A program made the position numbers and the translations under genes. Positions 52,832 through 62,266 of a stretch of DNA of 64,000 bases are shown here, piece after piece; the stretch's first letter is position 1; each line of letters starts with the position of its first letter. This DNA is from an uncultured Saprospiraceae bacterium (lineage in GTDB: Bacteria > Bacteroidota > Bacteroidia > Chitinophagales > Saprospiraceae). The notes beneath the pieces were generated by a model. That model searched no databases, was not told where the DNA came from, and was given only the letters and a program-made list of their open reading frames with translations. The stretch is taken from NCBI GenBank assembly GCA_937923345.1, contig CAKZVJ010000042.1, positions 1 to 64,000 of the forward strand, given 5' to 3'.

Positions 52832-54460
52832 ATGATGGATACAGCACCTAAGATAAAGAAAGTCACCTTTGAAAAATCATTCATTGATTACAGCCAAATC
52901 AGTCAAATATCTGCTAGAGATAAGGCTTATGTCGATGAAGAACCAGCACTGCGAGAATTCTACAAATACCAGCCGGATTTTGCCAATTTCAAGGATGTCA
53001 TTCAAGATAAAAAGAATGCTAATATCAACAGAAAACTGCTTGCTTCGGTTTTGCTTGAACAATACCAAACCTTCAATATTTCTGCCAAGACTAAGATAAA
53101 CATTGATAAGCTTTTGGAGCAAAATACCTATAGTGTAATCACAGCTCATCAACCTTCATTGTTTACGGGACCTTCTTATTTTATATATAAAATATGTTCC
53201 GTCATCAACCTATCCCAAAGACTGAATAGCGATTTGTCAAACAATTATGTAGTTCCCGTTTTCATTACTGGAGGGGAAGATCATGATTTTGAAGAAATCA
53301 GTACTGCTCAAGTATTTGGCAAAAAATTAGTTTGGGAGAATAGTACAGGCGGCTCTGTTGGCAAACTGAATAATGATAGCTTGGGCCCAGTACTAGAAGA
53401 ATTAAAAGAACTATTGGGAGACAGACCTATTGCGCAAGATATATACAGCACCATACATACAGCTTTCACAAAGCATAGAAGCTATGGGCAAGGGATGCGC
53501 TATCTGGTCAATGAATTATTTGGATCTTATGGACTAATTGTGCTAGACATGAGTGATAAGCGTCTGAAGGAAGCATTTATCCCGATCATTGAAAAGGAAA
53601 TTTTTGAAAGAAAGTCCGTTGACTTTGTACAAGAAACGGTGGCGCGTCTTGAGAAAGCTGGATTCTCCAACCAAGCGTATCCTCGTGAAATCAACCTCTT
53701 TTATCTTGGAGATGGCTACAGAGAGCGCATTGTGTTTGAAGACAGTATATACAAAGTCAACAATCAAAATATCTCTTTTACAGAGGATGAAATCCGAGAG
53801 GAGATCCATAAAAGCCCAGAGCGTTTTTCTCCGAATGTAGTGCTGCGTCCGGTTTACCAGGAGTACATTATGCCGAACTTGGCTTATGTAGGTGGTGGTG
53901 GTGAATTGGCCTACTGGATGGAGCGTCAAAGTCAATTTGAATATTATGGAATCAATTTCCCGATGCTAATCAGAAGAAATTCTGTATTGATTATAGATAA
54001 GGGAAATCAAAAAAAACTCAACAAACTCTCTATTAGCTTAGAAAATTTGCTGGAGGAGGAACATATTATGGTCGCTGCTTTCTTGAAAAAGCATTCAGAG
54101 AATGAATTCACTCTAGAAACACAAAAAGAAGCTATATCCACAACCTACGATGAAATAGTTAGCGCAGTAGAAAAAGTCGACAAGTCTCTCGTAGCCACTG
54201 TAAAAGCAGAGAGAGCTAAACACATTAAGTCCCTTGAGAACTTGGAGGGGCGTCTAAAAAAAGCAGAAAAGAATAAGCACGACACAGGTATCAGTCAATT
54301 GAAAAGTATCAAAGCAAAACTTTTTCCTGCCAATAATCTACAAGAACGAAAGGAAAACTTCCTTACCTTTTATACAAGATATGGACAAAGCTATATTGAA
54401 TACTTAGTAGAACATTTAGATCCCTTTCAAAAAGGATTGATGGTGATAAAAGAAGAGTAA
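52832..54460 (+). CDS. bshC: Bacillithiol biosynthesis cysteine-adding enzyme BshC
   Basis: 542 aa. The family core is seen in ITAHQPSLFTGPSYFIYKI near residue 105 and VFITGGEDHDFEEIS near 145, with a C-terminal coiled coil (LKSLENLEGRLKKAEKNKHD) typical of BshC dimers. It adds cysteine to GlcN-malate to finish bacillithiol, the main low-molecular thiol in many Bacteroidota. bshA and bshB are not in this window. ATG 52835 is an equally good start. The next gene (M20 peptidase) begins 65 bp downstream. Confidence 0.92.
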   Translation: MMDTAPKIKKVTFEKSFIDYSQISQISARDKAYVDEEPALREFYKYQPDFANFKDVIQDKKNANINRKLLASVLLEQYQTFNISAKTKINIDKLLEQNTYSVITAHQPSLFTGPSYFIYKICSVINLSQRLNSDLSNNYVVPVFITGGEDHDFEEISTAQVFGKKLVWENSTGGSVGKLNNDSLGPVLEELKELLGDRPIAQDIYSTIHTAFTKHRSYGQGMRYLVNELFGSYGLIVLDMSDKRLKEAFIPIIEKEIFERKSVDFVQETVARLEKAGFSNQAYPREINLFYLGDGYRERIVFEDSIYKVNNQNISFTEDEIREEIHKSPERFSPNVVLRPVYQEYIMPNLAYVGGGGELAYWMERQSQFEYYGINFPMLIRRNSVLIIDKGNQKKLNKLSISLENLLEEEHIMVAAFLKKHSENEFTLETQKEAISTTYDEIVSAVEKVDKSLVATVKAERAKHIKSLENLEGRLKKAEKNKHDTGISQLKSIKAKLFPANNLQERKENFLTFYTRYGQSYIEYLVEHLDPFQKGLMVIKEE

Positions 54461-54525
54461 ACTTAGAATTTCACCCTATCTATTTGTAATAATTGATAAA
54501 TTAGAGCTGTATAAAACGTAGCTAT

Positions 54526-56016
54526 ATGCTTAAACATGTTTTTATAGTTTCATTGCTCTTAAGCTGGACTTCCATTTTTACCCAAACCAAGGAAGAAACA
54601 AAAAATGCAATACTAGAACTAAAGGAGTTTCTCTCTATTCCAAATAATGGGCTTAATAGGGATGATATCAAGTCCAATATTAAATGGCTCGAAGACGCTT
54701 TTCACAAAAGAGGATTCAAGACACAAGAGGTGCAAACCTTGTCGAATCCAGTACTTTTTGCAGAAAAAATAATCTCAGAAAAGTTGCCTACCGTGCTATT
54801 TTATATGCACATGGATGGGCAAGCGGTTGATCGTAGCAAGTGGGATCAAGCTGACCCCTACATTCCTGTGCTCAAGCAACACATCGAAAATGAGTCCTGG
54901 GAAGAAATAGCTTGGTCATCTATTGATTTAGAAATAAACCTTGATTGGCGAATTTTCTCCCGTTCTGCTTCAGATGATAAAATGCCCATAATTGCATTTC
55001 TAAATGCAATTGATCAAACTGGTGAAGAAAATCTATCCTGTAATATCAAGGTTCTATTAGATTCTGAGGAAGAATTAGGTAGTCCAAATTTGGCCACGGC
55101 AGTAAAAGAAAACTTAGCACTCCTATCTGCAAATGCCTTAATCATAAATGATGGACCAATACATATTTCTGGTCACCCTACTTTAATCTTTGGCTGTAGA
55201 GGTATGACAAGCTTTCATTTGACAGTCTGGGGTCCAGTAAAACCCCAACATAGCGGCCACTATGGCAACTACGCGCCTAACCCAGCCTTAAGATTAGCTC
55301 AACTTTTAGGTTCTATGAAAGACGAGGATGGCCGAGTTACTATCGAAGGGTATTACGATGGTATTCATCTAGACGAGAAAACAAAGGCAATACTTGCATC
55401 TGTACCTGATAATCCAGAAAAAATTCATCAACTACTTCAAATCAATACACCTGAAAAGGTAGGCGCTAATTACCAAGAATCTTTACAATACCCTTCTCTA
55501 AATATAAGAGGCCTACGGTCTGCCTGGGTAGGTGCGCAAGCTAGAACCATTGTGCCCGATAATGCCGTTGCTGCTGTTGATATCAGACTTGTTCCCGAAA
55601 GTGACCCTGATAGATTAATTGGCTTGGTACGTAAACATATTGAGTCAAAAGGATACTCCATCTTAGATACGGAGCCCACAAAAGAACAAAGATTAGCGCA
55701 CCCTAGATTGGTTACTATGACTGCTAGAGGAGGTGTCCTTCCCTTTAGAACCGACCTAGATGCACCCATCGGGAAATGGCTAAACACTGCCATCAAAAAT
55801 AACTATAATGAAGATCCTATCAATATTAGGATTATGGGTGGAACTGTGCCTATGGCTCCCTTTATCAAAGCACTTGAGGTGCCAGCTGTAATTGTGCCTA
55901 TGGTAAACGCAGACAATAATCAGCACAGTCCGAACGAAAATGTAAAATTAAGTTATCTAGTAAATGCCATGAAAACTTTTAAGGCCATTTTCACTACTCC
56001 TCTGGATAAGATGTAG
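54526..56016 (+). CDS. Exported M20-family metallopeptidase
   Basis: 496 aa. N-terminal signal peptide (IVSLLLSWTSIFTQ). The two-zinc site is visible: HxD in FYMHMDGQ near 95, Asp in RSASDDKMP near 148, Glu-Glu in LDSEEELGS near 180 and the C-terminal His in NNQHSPNEN near 467. The dimerisation domain lies between (GHYGNYAPNPALRL onwards). It should cut dipeptides or remove acyl groups in the periplasm. A strong terminator follows 18 bp after the stop. Confidence 0.88.
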   Translation: MLKHVFIVSLLLSWTSIFTQTKEETKNAILELKEFLSIPNNGLNRDDIKSNIKWLEDAFHKRGFKTQEVQTLSNPVLFAEKIISEKLPTVLFYMHMDGQAVDRSKWDQADPYIPVLKQHIENESWEEIAWSSIDLEINLDWRIFSRSASDDKMPIIAFLNAIDQTGEENLSCNIKVLLDSEEELGSPNLATAVKENLALLSANALIINDGPIHISGHPTLIFGCRGMTSFHLTVWGPVKPQHSGHYGNYAPNPALRLAQLLGSMKDEDGRVTIEGYYDGIHLDEKTKAILASVPDNPEKIHQLLQINTPEKVGANYQESLQYPSLNIRGLRSAWVGAQARTIVPDNAVAAVDIRLVPESDPDRLIGLVRKHIESKGYSILDTEPTKEQRLAHPRLVTMTARGGVLPFRTDLDAPIGKWLNTAIKNNYNEDPINIRIMGGTVPMAPFIKALEVPAVIVPMVNADNNQHSPNENVKLSYLVNAMKTFKAIFTTPLDKM

Positions 56017-56034
56017 ATACGCTTCTGTTATTAA

Positions 56035-56073
56035 AAAAGAGGCATGATTTTTTGTAGTTCATGCCTCTTTTAT
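56035..56073. terminator. Bidirectional terminator between M20 peptidase and accD
   Basis: 13-bp perfect stem AAAAGAGGCATGA (56035-56047) with 56059-56071, A/T-rich flanks on both sides. Confidence 0.88.
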
Positions 56074-56097
56074 TCAATACAAATATTATTAAAACGC

Positions 56098-56958
56098 CTA
56101 AGATGCTTTACTTGCCGAATTAAAGAAGGCAAGTAGTTCTCCAATTTTATTGGTTAGATCTTTTCGATCTACAATAAAGTCAAGAAAACCATGCTCAACT
56201 AAAAATTCTGAACGTTGGAATCCTTCGGGTAAGTCTTTCTTTATCGTCTCCTTGATAACTCTTGGACCAGCAAAACCGATCAACGCTCCAGGTTCGGAAA
56301 AATTTATATCACCTAACATGGCAAAAGAGGCAGTGACACCACCAGTAGTTGGATCTGTTAGAAACGAAAAATAAGGTAATTTATTCTTTGCAAGCAAGGT
56401 CAACTTTGCACTAGTCTTAGCCATTTGCATGAGTGAAAAGGCACTCTCCATCATTCTTGCGCCACCAGATTTACTGATTATCATAAAAGGGGCACCCACC
56501 TCTATGCAATAGTCGATCGCCATAGAAATTTTTTCTCCCATGACGGAGCCCATTGATCCACCTATAAAACTAAAATCCATAGCCGCAATCACTAATGGCA
56601 TTTTATTTACCTTACCATAAGCCACGCTAATGGAATCCATTACATCTGTCTTCTCGTGAGCTGTAGTGAGTCGATCCGAATAAGACTTAAGATCTGTCCA
56701 ATCTAAAAAGTCCTTTGACACTAGATTATTGAAAAGGTCTACGAACTTTCCATTATCATAGATCATTTCAAAATAATCATGCGAGCCTATTCTAACGTGA
56801 TAATTGCAAAAAGGGCATTTAAAAAAGTTCTCCTTTAACTCCTTATTAGTTGAAGTTTCATTACAAGATTTGCACTTGAACCACAGACCATCTGGAGCCT
56901 CTTTTTTGTTTTGTGTTGCTGTTTGTATTCCTTCTTTGAGGCGTTTAAACCAACCCAT
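56098..56958 (-). CDS. accD: Acetyl-CoA carboxylase carboxyltransferase beta subunit
   Basis: 286 aa. An N-terminal zinc ribbon with two CxxC pairs (FKCKSCNET and FKCPFCNYH, about residues 26-52) precedes the carboxyltransferase crotonase fold (SISVAYGKVNKMPLVIAAMDFSF, IGGSMGSVMGEK, MIISKSGGARMMES, FAMLGDINFSEPGALIGFAGP). It transfers CO2 from biotin to acetyl-CoA with AccA in fatty-acid synthesis. Length is usual. No accA is adjacent. Upstream is hemE, 72 bp away on the same strand. Confidence 0.94.
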   Translation of the reverse strand: MGWFKRLKEGIQTATQNKKEAPDGLWFKCKSCNETSTNKELKENFFKCPFCNYHVRIGSHDYFEMIYDNGKFVDLFNNLVSKDFLDWTDLKSYSDRLTTAHEKTDVMDSISVAYGKVNKMPLVIAAMDFSFIGGSMGSVMGEKISMAIDYCIEVGAPFMIISKSGGARMMESAFSLMQMAKTSAKLTLLAKNKLPYFSFLTDPTTGGVTASFAMLGDINFSEPGALIGFAGPRVIKETIKKDLPEGFQRSEFLVEHGFLDFIVDRKDLTNKIGELLAFFNSASKAS

Positions 56959-57030
56959 AGAATGTTATTATTGATTCATTTGAGAGGCCAAAATAGGCCA
57001 CTGAGATCAAAAATGCTAATTTCTAGCAAA

Positions 57031-58065
57031 CTAGCTACTATATTTATAATTTTTGACGGTATTCACGTATGTTTTCACTCCATTTAACGGAGTATCTGGG
57101 TATACTCCATGCCCCAAATTAGCAATATGCCCCTGGCCAAATTGCTCTAACATCGCTTGCGTTTTTGATTCAATTTGCTTTTCATCGGCATATAATTGAC
57201 AGGGATCTAGATTTCCTTGCAAAATTTTATCTTTTGCTGCCTTACGCGCAAATTTAGGGTCTATAGTCCAATCAACGCCTAAGGCCTCACATTCCATTTC
57301 AGCTAATACATCAAAAGAAAACCATGCTCCTTTCGCGAACACGATTACTGGAACCTCATCTATCGCTTTACAGATTTTGGCTAAATAGGGCGCTGCAAAA
57401 TTATTGTATAAATCAGGAGTCAAGATACCTGCCCAAGAATCAAAAAGCTGAATGGTGTCTACCCCATTTTTTATTTTCAATTTAAGATAGGCTATGATGG
57501 TATCAGTTATGGCATTAAGTAGCTTATGAGCTAGTTCAGGATCTTTATACAAAAGGCGTTTTGCTTTACTAAATGTCTTAGAACCACTACCTTCCACCAT
57601 ATACGCTAGCAATGTCCAAGGAGCGCCACTAAATCCAATTAATGGAACTCGGTTATCTAGCAAATCCTTTGTTAAACGGATTGCCTCAAAAACGTATTCT
57701 AGTTTTTCCGCTGCTATTTGACCGGATATCAACTGTTCTACATCTTTACTAGACTGAATAGTTTGATTAAAAAGCGGGCCTTTTTTTTCAACCATCTCGT
57801 AATCCAATCCCATGCACTCCGGTATTACGAGTATATCAGAAAAAATGATTGCTGCATCAACATCTAACTCATCCACTGGCTGAACAGTAACTTCTGCCGC
57901 TAATGAAGGAGTAAAAAGTAACTCTTTAAAACCAGATAAACTTGAACGAATGGCTCTGTATTGTGGAAGTATCCTACCAGCCTGGCGCATAAGCCACACT
58001 GGTGGACGTTCCACAGAATGCCCTTTTAATGTTCGAAGAAATAGATCGTTTTTTATGTTTGCCAT
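57031..58065 (-). CDS. hemE: Uroporphyrinogen decarboxylase
   Basis: 344 aa. Removes four carboxyl groups from uroporphyrinogen III in heme synthesis. Signatures: RPPVWLMRQAGRILPQYR near residue 22, AIIFSDILVIPECMGLDYEMV near 72, and the C-terminal NLGHGVYPDTPL. Length matches the family. The start ATG lies 5 nt after an exact -7 box, so the message is probably leaderless. Product heme would feed the ccsA/ccmB cytochrome c system at 41-43 kb. Confidence 0.94.
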   Translation of the reverse strand: MANIKNDLFLRTLKGHSVERPPVWLMRQAGRILPQYRAIRSSLSGFKELLFTPSLAAEVTVQPVDELDVDAAIIFSDILVIPECMGLDYEMVEKKGPLFNQTIQSSKDVEQLISGQIAAEKLEYVFEAIRLTKDLLDNRVPLIGFSGAPWTLLAYMVEGSGSKTFSKAKRLLYKDPELAHKLLNAITDTIIAYLKLKIKNGVDTIQLFDSWAGILTPDLYNNFAAPYLAKICKAIDEVPVIVFAKGAWFSFDVLAEMECEALGVDWTIDPKFARKAAKDKILQGNLDPCQLYADEKQIESKTQAMLEQFGQGHIANLGHGVYPDTPLNGVKTYVNTVKNYKYSS

Positions 58066-58070
58066 AAAGG

Positions 58071-58078
58071 CAAAAGTA
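58071..58078 (-). promoter_or_regulatory. -7 promoter box (TACTTTTG) for hemE
   Basis: Exact TAnnTTTG on the minus strand, followed by CCTTT and the ATG at 58065. Confidence 0.5.
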
Positions 58079-58132
58079 GCAATCCTTCGTCAAAAGAGCG
58101 TTTATATTATGTAAAGAAAAAGTCTAGAAGAA

Positions 58133-58759
58133 TTATCCTTGAGCAGATCCATTTGACTCTGGAGTATGCTCTGGCATACTTGTACGACTTGCTATTGGTG
58201 TAACCTCTTGATCCATTGGACGTTCTGGTGTTTTGATAATATTTTGCTTTCCATCCTCACCAAAAAGTTCTTTAGATTTTTGATTATAAGCTAATGCCGC
58301 CTTCTCGGGAGTATCAAACATGCCAATATGGATGGATTTGCGATTTAATGATATTACAGCTCTGTATCGGTTATTCTCTTTATAAACTCCTGTATAACCT
58401 GTCTTAGAGCTAGTTTTTCTTTTTCTGCTTGCTACAGCTCTAGATCGCCAGCATATATTCTCAAGTCTACAATCAAGCTTATTATCATTTTTTGCTCCAA
58501 CAAGGTCGTTAGATTCGCTTTTTTCTTCTAACTTGAAGCGCTCGGCTATCAACTTGTGTAAGTAAATAGTCTTAGTTGCATACCCGCCTTCTGGCTTTTT
58601 AGTAGTTTTTTGGAAAACCGCACAACCACTAGAATGGCGCCTAAGATTATTAAATAAATCTACTTTTTTGAAGTAAGTATCACTTGATAGTTGTTCGAAT
58701 ACGAATTCGTCTATCAATACAATTTCGTGGGAATTTTTTAGTTTAATTTTGTAAAGCAA
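58133..58759 (-). CDS. HNH-like / AP2 DNA-binding domain protein
   Basis: 208 aa, start codon TTG at 58759 (no ATG before the conserved part). The middle (TIYLHKLIAERF ... KNDNKLDCRLENICWRS, about 75-125) matches the layout of HNH endonucleases, but the HNH histidine pair is incomplete: LVGAKNDNK stands where NHIDGNK is usual. An AP2/ERF-type domain follows (GYTGVYKENNRYRAVISLN, KSIHIGMFDTPEKAALAYNQ, about 135-180), a sequence-specific DNA-binding fold often attached to homing endonucleases. The tail is Pro/Ser-rich. It may be a degenerate homing nuclease reused as DNA-binding protein. It is divergent from ribD. Confidence 0.75.
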   Translation of the reverse strand: MLYKIKLKNSHEIVLIDEFVFEQLSSDTYFKKVDLFNNLRRHSSGCAVFQKTTKKPEGGYATKTIYLHKLIAERFKLEEKSESNDLVGAKNDNKLDCRLENICWRSRAVASRKRKTSSKTGYTGVYKENNRYRAVISLNRKSIHIGMFDTPEKAALAYNQKSKELFGEDGKQNIIKTPERPMDQEVTPIASRTSMPEHTPESNGSAQG

Positions 58760-58927
58760 AATAATTTGTTTTATAGGGTTAATAATCAGTTTCCTTGTTT
58801 TTTAATCAAGGTGTTAATTGGTTTTTTGGTAAATGCTTCATTTAGTCTTGAATCAAATCTAAGGTACAAATAAAATAGACGCTTTATTTAAATTTTAATG
58901 TTAAAGGCCTAAATATTAGACGATTGT

Positions 58928-59986
58928 ATGTCAATAAAAAATGAAATATGTATCCAGCGCTGCTTCGATCTTGCTCGACTGGGCACTGGTAGAGTCTCCC
59001 CTAATCCTATAGTCGGTGCGCTAATTGTATCACATGAAGAAGTTCTTGGGGAAGGCTTCTACAAAGAATACGGAAATTCTCATGCAGAAGTTATAGCCAT
59101 ACAATCTTCTATTAAAAAAAATATCGAAAATTTTCAGAATAGCACTATTTATGTGTCTTTAGAACCCTGTAATATTTATGGAAAGACTCCTCCTTGTAGT
59201 CAGCTTATTATGAATCACAAAATCCCCAAAGTAGTGGTTTCAAGCATAGATAAAACAGAAGGCGTTAACTTTTCAGGAATCCAAGTCTTGAAAGATAATG
59301 GACATGAGGTTCGGCATGGTGTACTAAAACGCAAAGGCAATTTTATCGCACGGATAAGGAATACGTTTGTAAGTCGAAAGCGACCTTACATTATCCTTAA
59401 GTTTGCTCAAAGCGCGGACGGTTTCATGTCCAAACGAGGGCAACAAACTTGGCTGAGTAACGCTTACTCTAAAAGGCTAGTACACAAATGGAGAACTGAG
59501 GTTCAATCGATTATGGTAGGAACTAATACAGTTTTGATAGACAATCCAAAATTAACAGCTAGGCAATTTCAAGGCAAATCGCCTCTCAGAATTTCCATTG
59601 ATCTTCAAAGTAAAATTCCTGAAACAGCTTTTATTAAGGACGGTACAGTTCCGACTTGGATATATACAAAAAAAACAACTCAGCAAAAAAAAACTTCTAA
59701 TCTTGAATACAAATCAATCTTACACAACAAGGATTTGATACCTCAAGTTCTGAATGATTTGTACGATGCTAAACGCAATACCCTACTTGTAGAAGGTGGA
59801 TCTAGCCTACTGAATAGCTTTATAGAAGCGGGGCTATGGGATGAAGTACGTATAATAAAAAGCACTAAAATTTTGCATGATGGTTTGGAAGCCCCTAGGC
59901 TAAAAGGTGTTCAAATTGGGAATTTTAAGCTTTATAATGACGAAATTACATTACTATTAAGTCCAAATAATGTTATTTATAGTTAA
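58928..59986 (+). CDS. ribD: Bifunctional riboflavin biosynthesis deaminase/reductase RibD
   Basis: 352 aa. The deaminase domain carries the zinc ligands His-Ala-Glu in NSHAEVIAI near 52 and PCNIYGKTPPCSQ near 80; the reductase domain follows (YIILKFAQSADGFMS, SIMVGTNTVLIDNPKLTAR, NTLLVEGGSSLLNSFIEAG). It carries out two consecutive steps to the ribityl-uracil intermediate of FMN/FAD synthesis; flavins are needed by AroC, DusB and the photolyases here. Single gene, starting 168 bp from the divergent AP2 gene. Confidence 0.93.
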   Translation: MSIKNEICIQRCFDLARLGTGRVSPNPIVGALIVSHEEVLGEGFYKEYGNSHAEVIAIQSSIKKNIENFQNSTIYVSLEPCNIYGKTPPCSQLIMNHKIPKVVVSSIDKTEGVNFSGIQVLKDNGHEVRHGVLKRKGNFIARIRNTFVSRKRPYIILKFAQSADGFMSKRGQQTWLSNAYSKRLVHKWRTEVQSIMVGTNTVLIDNPKLTARQFQGKSPLRISIDLQSKIPETAFIKDGTVPTWIYTKKTTQQKKTSNLEYKSILHNKDLIPQVLNDLYDAKRNTLLVEGGSSLLNSFIEAGLWDEVRIIKSTKILHDGLEAPRLKGVQIGNFKLYNDEITLLLSPNNVIYS

Positions 59987-60004
59987 GGTTTTTTTAAAAT
60001 ATAC

Positions 60005-60041
60005 ATTAGAACACATTTCTATTTGATTCCTATGTTCTAAT
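60005..60041 (+). terminator. Weak hairpin downstream of ribD
   Basis: ATTAGAACACAT (60005-60016) pairs with ATGTTCTAAT (60032-60041) with one bulged base. Only a broken U-run follows, so it is a weak terminator candidate. Confidence 0.35.
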
Positions 60042-60077
60042 AGTGTTATTTTACTAAAGCGAATAGTTTGGCTAAAT

Positions 60078-60674
60078 ATGTACAAGACAATCCTCATAAT
60101 TATTTTCTCAGCCTTTTTGGCTAGCCAGGTTACAGCACAGGCACCGGTTAAGTGGTACACCTTTGAAGAAGCAATTGAGCTCCAAAAGGTGGAACAGCGT
60201 AAAATAGTGATTGATGTATTTACAGAATGGTGTGGATGGTGCAAGCGTATGGATAAGTCGACCTTTCAAAAAAACCACATCGCTAATTATCTCAATGAAA
60301 ACTACTATCCCGTTAAGCTAGACGCAGAGCAGAAAGAAGATATAAATTTTGCTGGTCAAAATTTCAGCTTCATCGATAAAGGCAAAGGCAGAAGCTATCA
60401 CGAGTTCGCCTTGGCAGTTACTAAAGGCCAATTGAGTTATCCAACGCTAGTTTTTATTGATGAAAATATGAATATCATTCAATCTATACCTGGATTTCGC
60501 ACCGCTCAAGAATTTGAAATCATTATGACGTACTTCGGTGAGGATCAGCACAAGAGTGTACCTTGGTCATCCTATCAAAGTGAATATGTACCTATGCGTA
60601 TCAAGTTTAAACATGATGCAGCAAAAAAAGAGGTCAAGCCAGTTATGCCCGCTAAATTTAATGGCAACAAATAA
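60078..60674 (+). CDS. Exported thioredoxin-like protein
   Basis: 198 aa. Signal peptide (ILIIIFSAFLASQVTAQ) then a thioredoxin-like fold with the redox motif FTEWCGWCKRMDKSTF near residue 55 and the cis-Pro segment LSYPTLVFIDENMNII near 130. This resembles the DUF255/DsbD-gamma type thioredoxins that act in the periplasm. The last 40 residues are polar. It likely reduces or isomerises disulfides in exported proteins; partner unknown. It converges on the 60681 gene with 6 bp between stops. Confidence 0.82.
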   Translation: MYKTILIIIFSAFLASQVTAQAPVKWYTFEEAIELQKVEQRKIVIDVFTEWCGWCKRMDKSTFQKNHIANYLNENYYPVKLDAEQKEDINFAGQNFSFIDKGKGRSYHEFALAVTKGQLSYPTLVFIDENMNIIQSIPGFRTAQEFEIIMTYFGEDQHKSVPWSSYQSEYVPMRIKFKHDAAKKEVKPVMPAKFNGNK

Positions 60675-60680
60675 TGGTAT

Positions 60681-61025
60681 CTAGTCAAGTCCGCAAGCAC
60701 TTCTCAATAGCTCATCTATCTTACCTTGTTCTGGCGATTCTGGTAAAATCACTCTTTTAGTCTTCTCTTCTCCGTATACAATCAGCATCGCGCAAACACC
60801 CGATCTATGCTTGATTCGCAGAGATTTACTATCCAGTATGGTATCAATTTTTGAAGAAAGTTTGTCGTGATTTTTTTGTGTCAACTTGCCCTTAGTCGCT
60901 TTGCCACCATCATATTTCCCTGTAAAGGATTTCTCTTTGGTCAAAGGTTCAAATTCGACTTTAAGCTTATCGATAGTATACACGTTATTATTAAGGTCAA
61001 AGTATCTAAATTGTGGGCTTACCAT
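60681..61025 (-). CDS. Hypothetical protein, 114 aa
   Basis: Not recognised. Cytoplasmic, no signal peptide or membrane segment, beta-rich N-terminal part (FRYFDLNNNVYTIDKLKVEF), a Lys-rich middle (GGKATKGKLTQKNHDKL) and a C-terminal strand-helix pair with AMLIVYGEEKTKRVILPE and LLRSACGLD. The 226 bp between it and rlmF hold no other feature I can support. Confidence 0.5.
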   Translation of the reverse strand: MVSPQFRYFDLNNNVYTIDKLKVEFEPLTKEKSFTGKYDGGKATKGKLTQKNHDKLSSKIDTILDSKSLRIKHRSGVCAMLIVYGEEKTKRVILPESPEQGKIDELLRSACGLD

Positions 61026-61251
61026 TCCGTATTATTTGAGAAGATTATATGTTTCTGTTCACAATGTACAAATAGTCTTGTAATAAGTGAAAAATGACTC
61101 AGAGTATTGGTCACGCTGCCCTTCTCTATCGTTTTAATGGCAAGGTTTAAACTCTACTCAGGATGGAAATTTGAACATTTGCTTTTAAAAAGATTCCATT
61201 CTTTTGGTTTAGGTTTCACATCTTGAATTCCTGAAACTATAGTGCGAGAGA

Positions 61252-62244
61252 TTACTCTTCCTCCTTCTTAATGGAGGCTTTGCTCCAATGCTCAGTAGCC
61301 CAAAGTTCTTGTTGCTTAGGACTCAAGAAAGTCCACGCTATGACTCTACTCCTCTTGTTGCCTTGGCCCATTTGCAAAGTGTTTAATTCGTATGCACCAA
61401 TATCTTCTATATGGTTATAGAAATACTCAAGATGTTCGTGTTTGGAGACAAGAGAAGTAAACCAAAAACACTTTCCTCCAAAGTCCTTGCTCTCCGTTAT
61501 CATCCGACGGATAAATTTCTTTTCTCCCCCTTTGTACCAAAGCTCATTACTTCTACCTGCAAAATTCAACTTAGGAGGTCCATAAGTCTCCTCTACATTT
61601 ATGTTCTTTTGTTTTCTAAGTGAACCAAATCGTGCTTCTCCCAAATTCGCATGAAACGGAGGATTGCATACGACAAGGTCGTACCGCTCTTCTTGATGAA
61701 ATACACCCGTAAACATGTTTTTACTTTCAGGCTGTAGCCTAAGCTCAATGTGTTTTTTCAAATGTACATTTTCACCTAAGATGTTTTGGGCAGAATCAAT
61801 TGCCCCTTGGTCTATATCTACACCTACAAACTGCCATCCATATTCATGATTTCCCACTATGGGGTATACGCAATTAGCCCCCACTCCAATGTCTAAGCAC
61901 TTGATAGTCGAACCTGTCGGAATTACGTCATTGTTCTTGCCCGCCATCAAGTCTGCTACATTGTGAATATAATCAGCTCGTCCGGGCACTGCGGGTGTCA
62001 AATAGCGCTCAGGAATATCCCAGAATTCCAAATTATAAAAATGAATAAGTAATGCTTGATTCAGTGCCTTTACAGCAGCCGGATCTCCGAAGTCTATAGA
62101 TTCATCCCCGTATTTATTCAGTCTTACATAGGGGGCCAAGATTGGACTGGTAGTAGATAAGGCTTTGAGGTCATATCGCTCTCTATGCGCATTGCGTCGA
62201 TGGAGTCTTCCTTTCTTCTTTGGCTTTTTTACTTTCTTACTCAA
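61252..62244 (-). CDS. rlmF: 23S rRNA (adenine(1618)-N6)-methyltransferase RlmF
   Basis: 330 aa. Conserved N-terminal RRNAHRERYDLKAL, LNKYGDESIDFGDPAAVKALN and LEFWDIPERYLTPAVPGRADYIH; the SAM-binding part has KCLDIGVGANCVYPIVG near 110 and the N6-adenine catalytic motif NPPF in VVCNPPFHANLGE near 195. It methylates A1618 of 23S rRNA. The start codon is TTG at 62244, 18-20 nt after the predicted RNA start from an exact -7 box; there is no nearby ATG in frame. Confidence 0.92.
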   Translation of the reverse strand: MSKKVKKPKKKGRLHRRNAHRERYDLKALSTTSPILAPYVRLNKYGDESIDFGDPAAVKALNQALLIHFYNLEFWDIPERYLTPAVPGRADYIHNVADLMAGKNNDVIPTGSTIKCLDIGVGANCVYPIVGNHEYGWQFVGVDIDQGAIDSAQNILGENVHLKKHIELRLQPESKNMFTGVFHQEERYDLVVCNPPFHANLGEARFGSLRKQKNINVEETYGPPKLNFAGRSNELWYKGGEKKFIRRMITESKDFGGKCFWFTSLVSKHEHLEYFYNHIEDIGAYELNTLQMGQGNKRSRVIAWTFLSPKQQELWATEHWSKASIKKEEE

Positions 62245-62266
62245 GAGCTAGGTTTTAATTACCGCG

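Noticed and set aside
61040-61160. 37-codon open frame on the minus strand before the 60681 gene
   Set aside because: No start codon with a reasonable signal and no recognisable features; chance frame.
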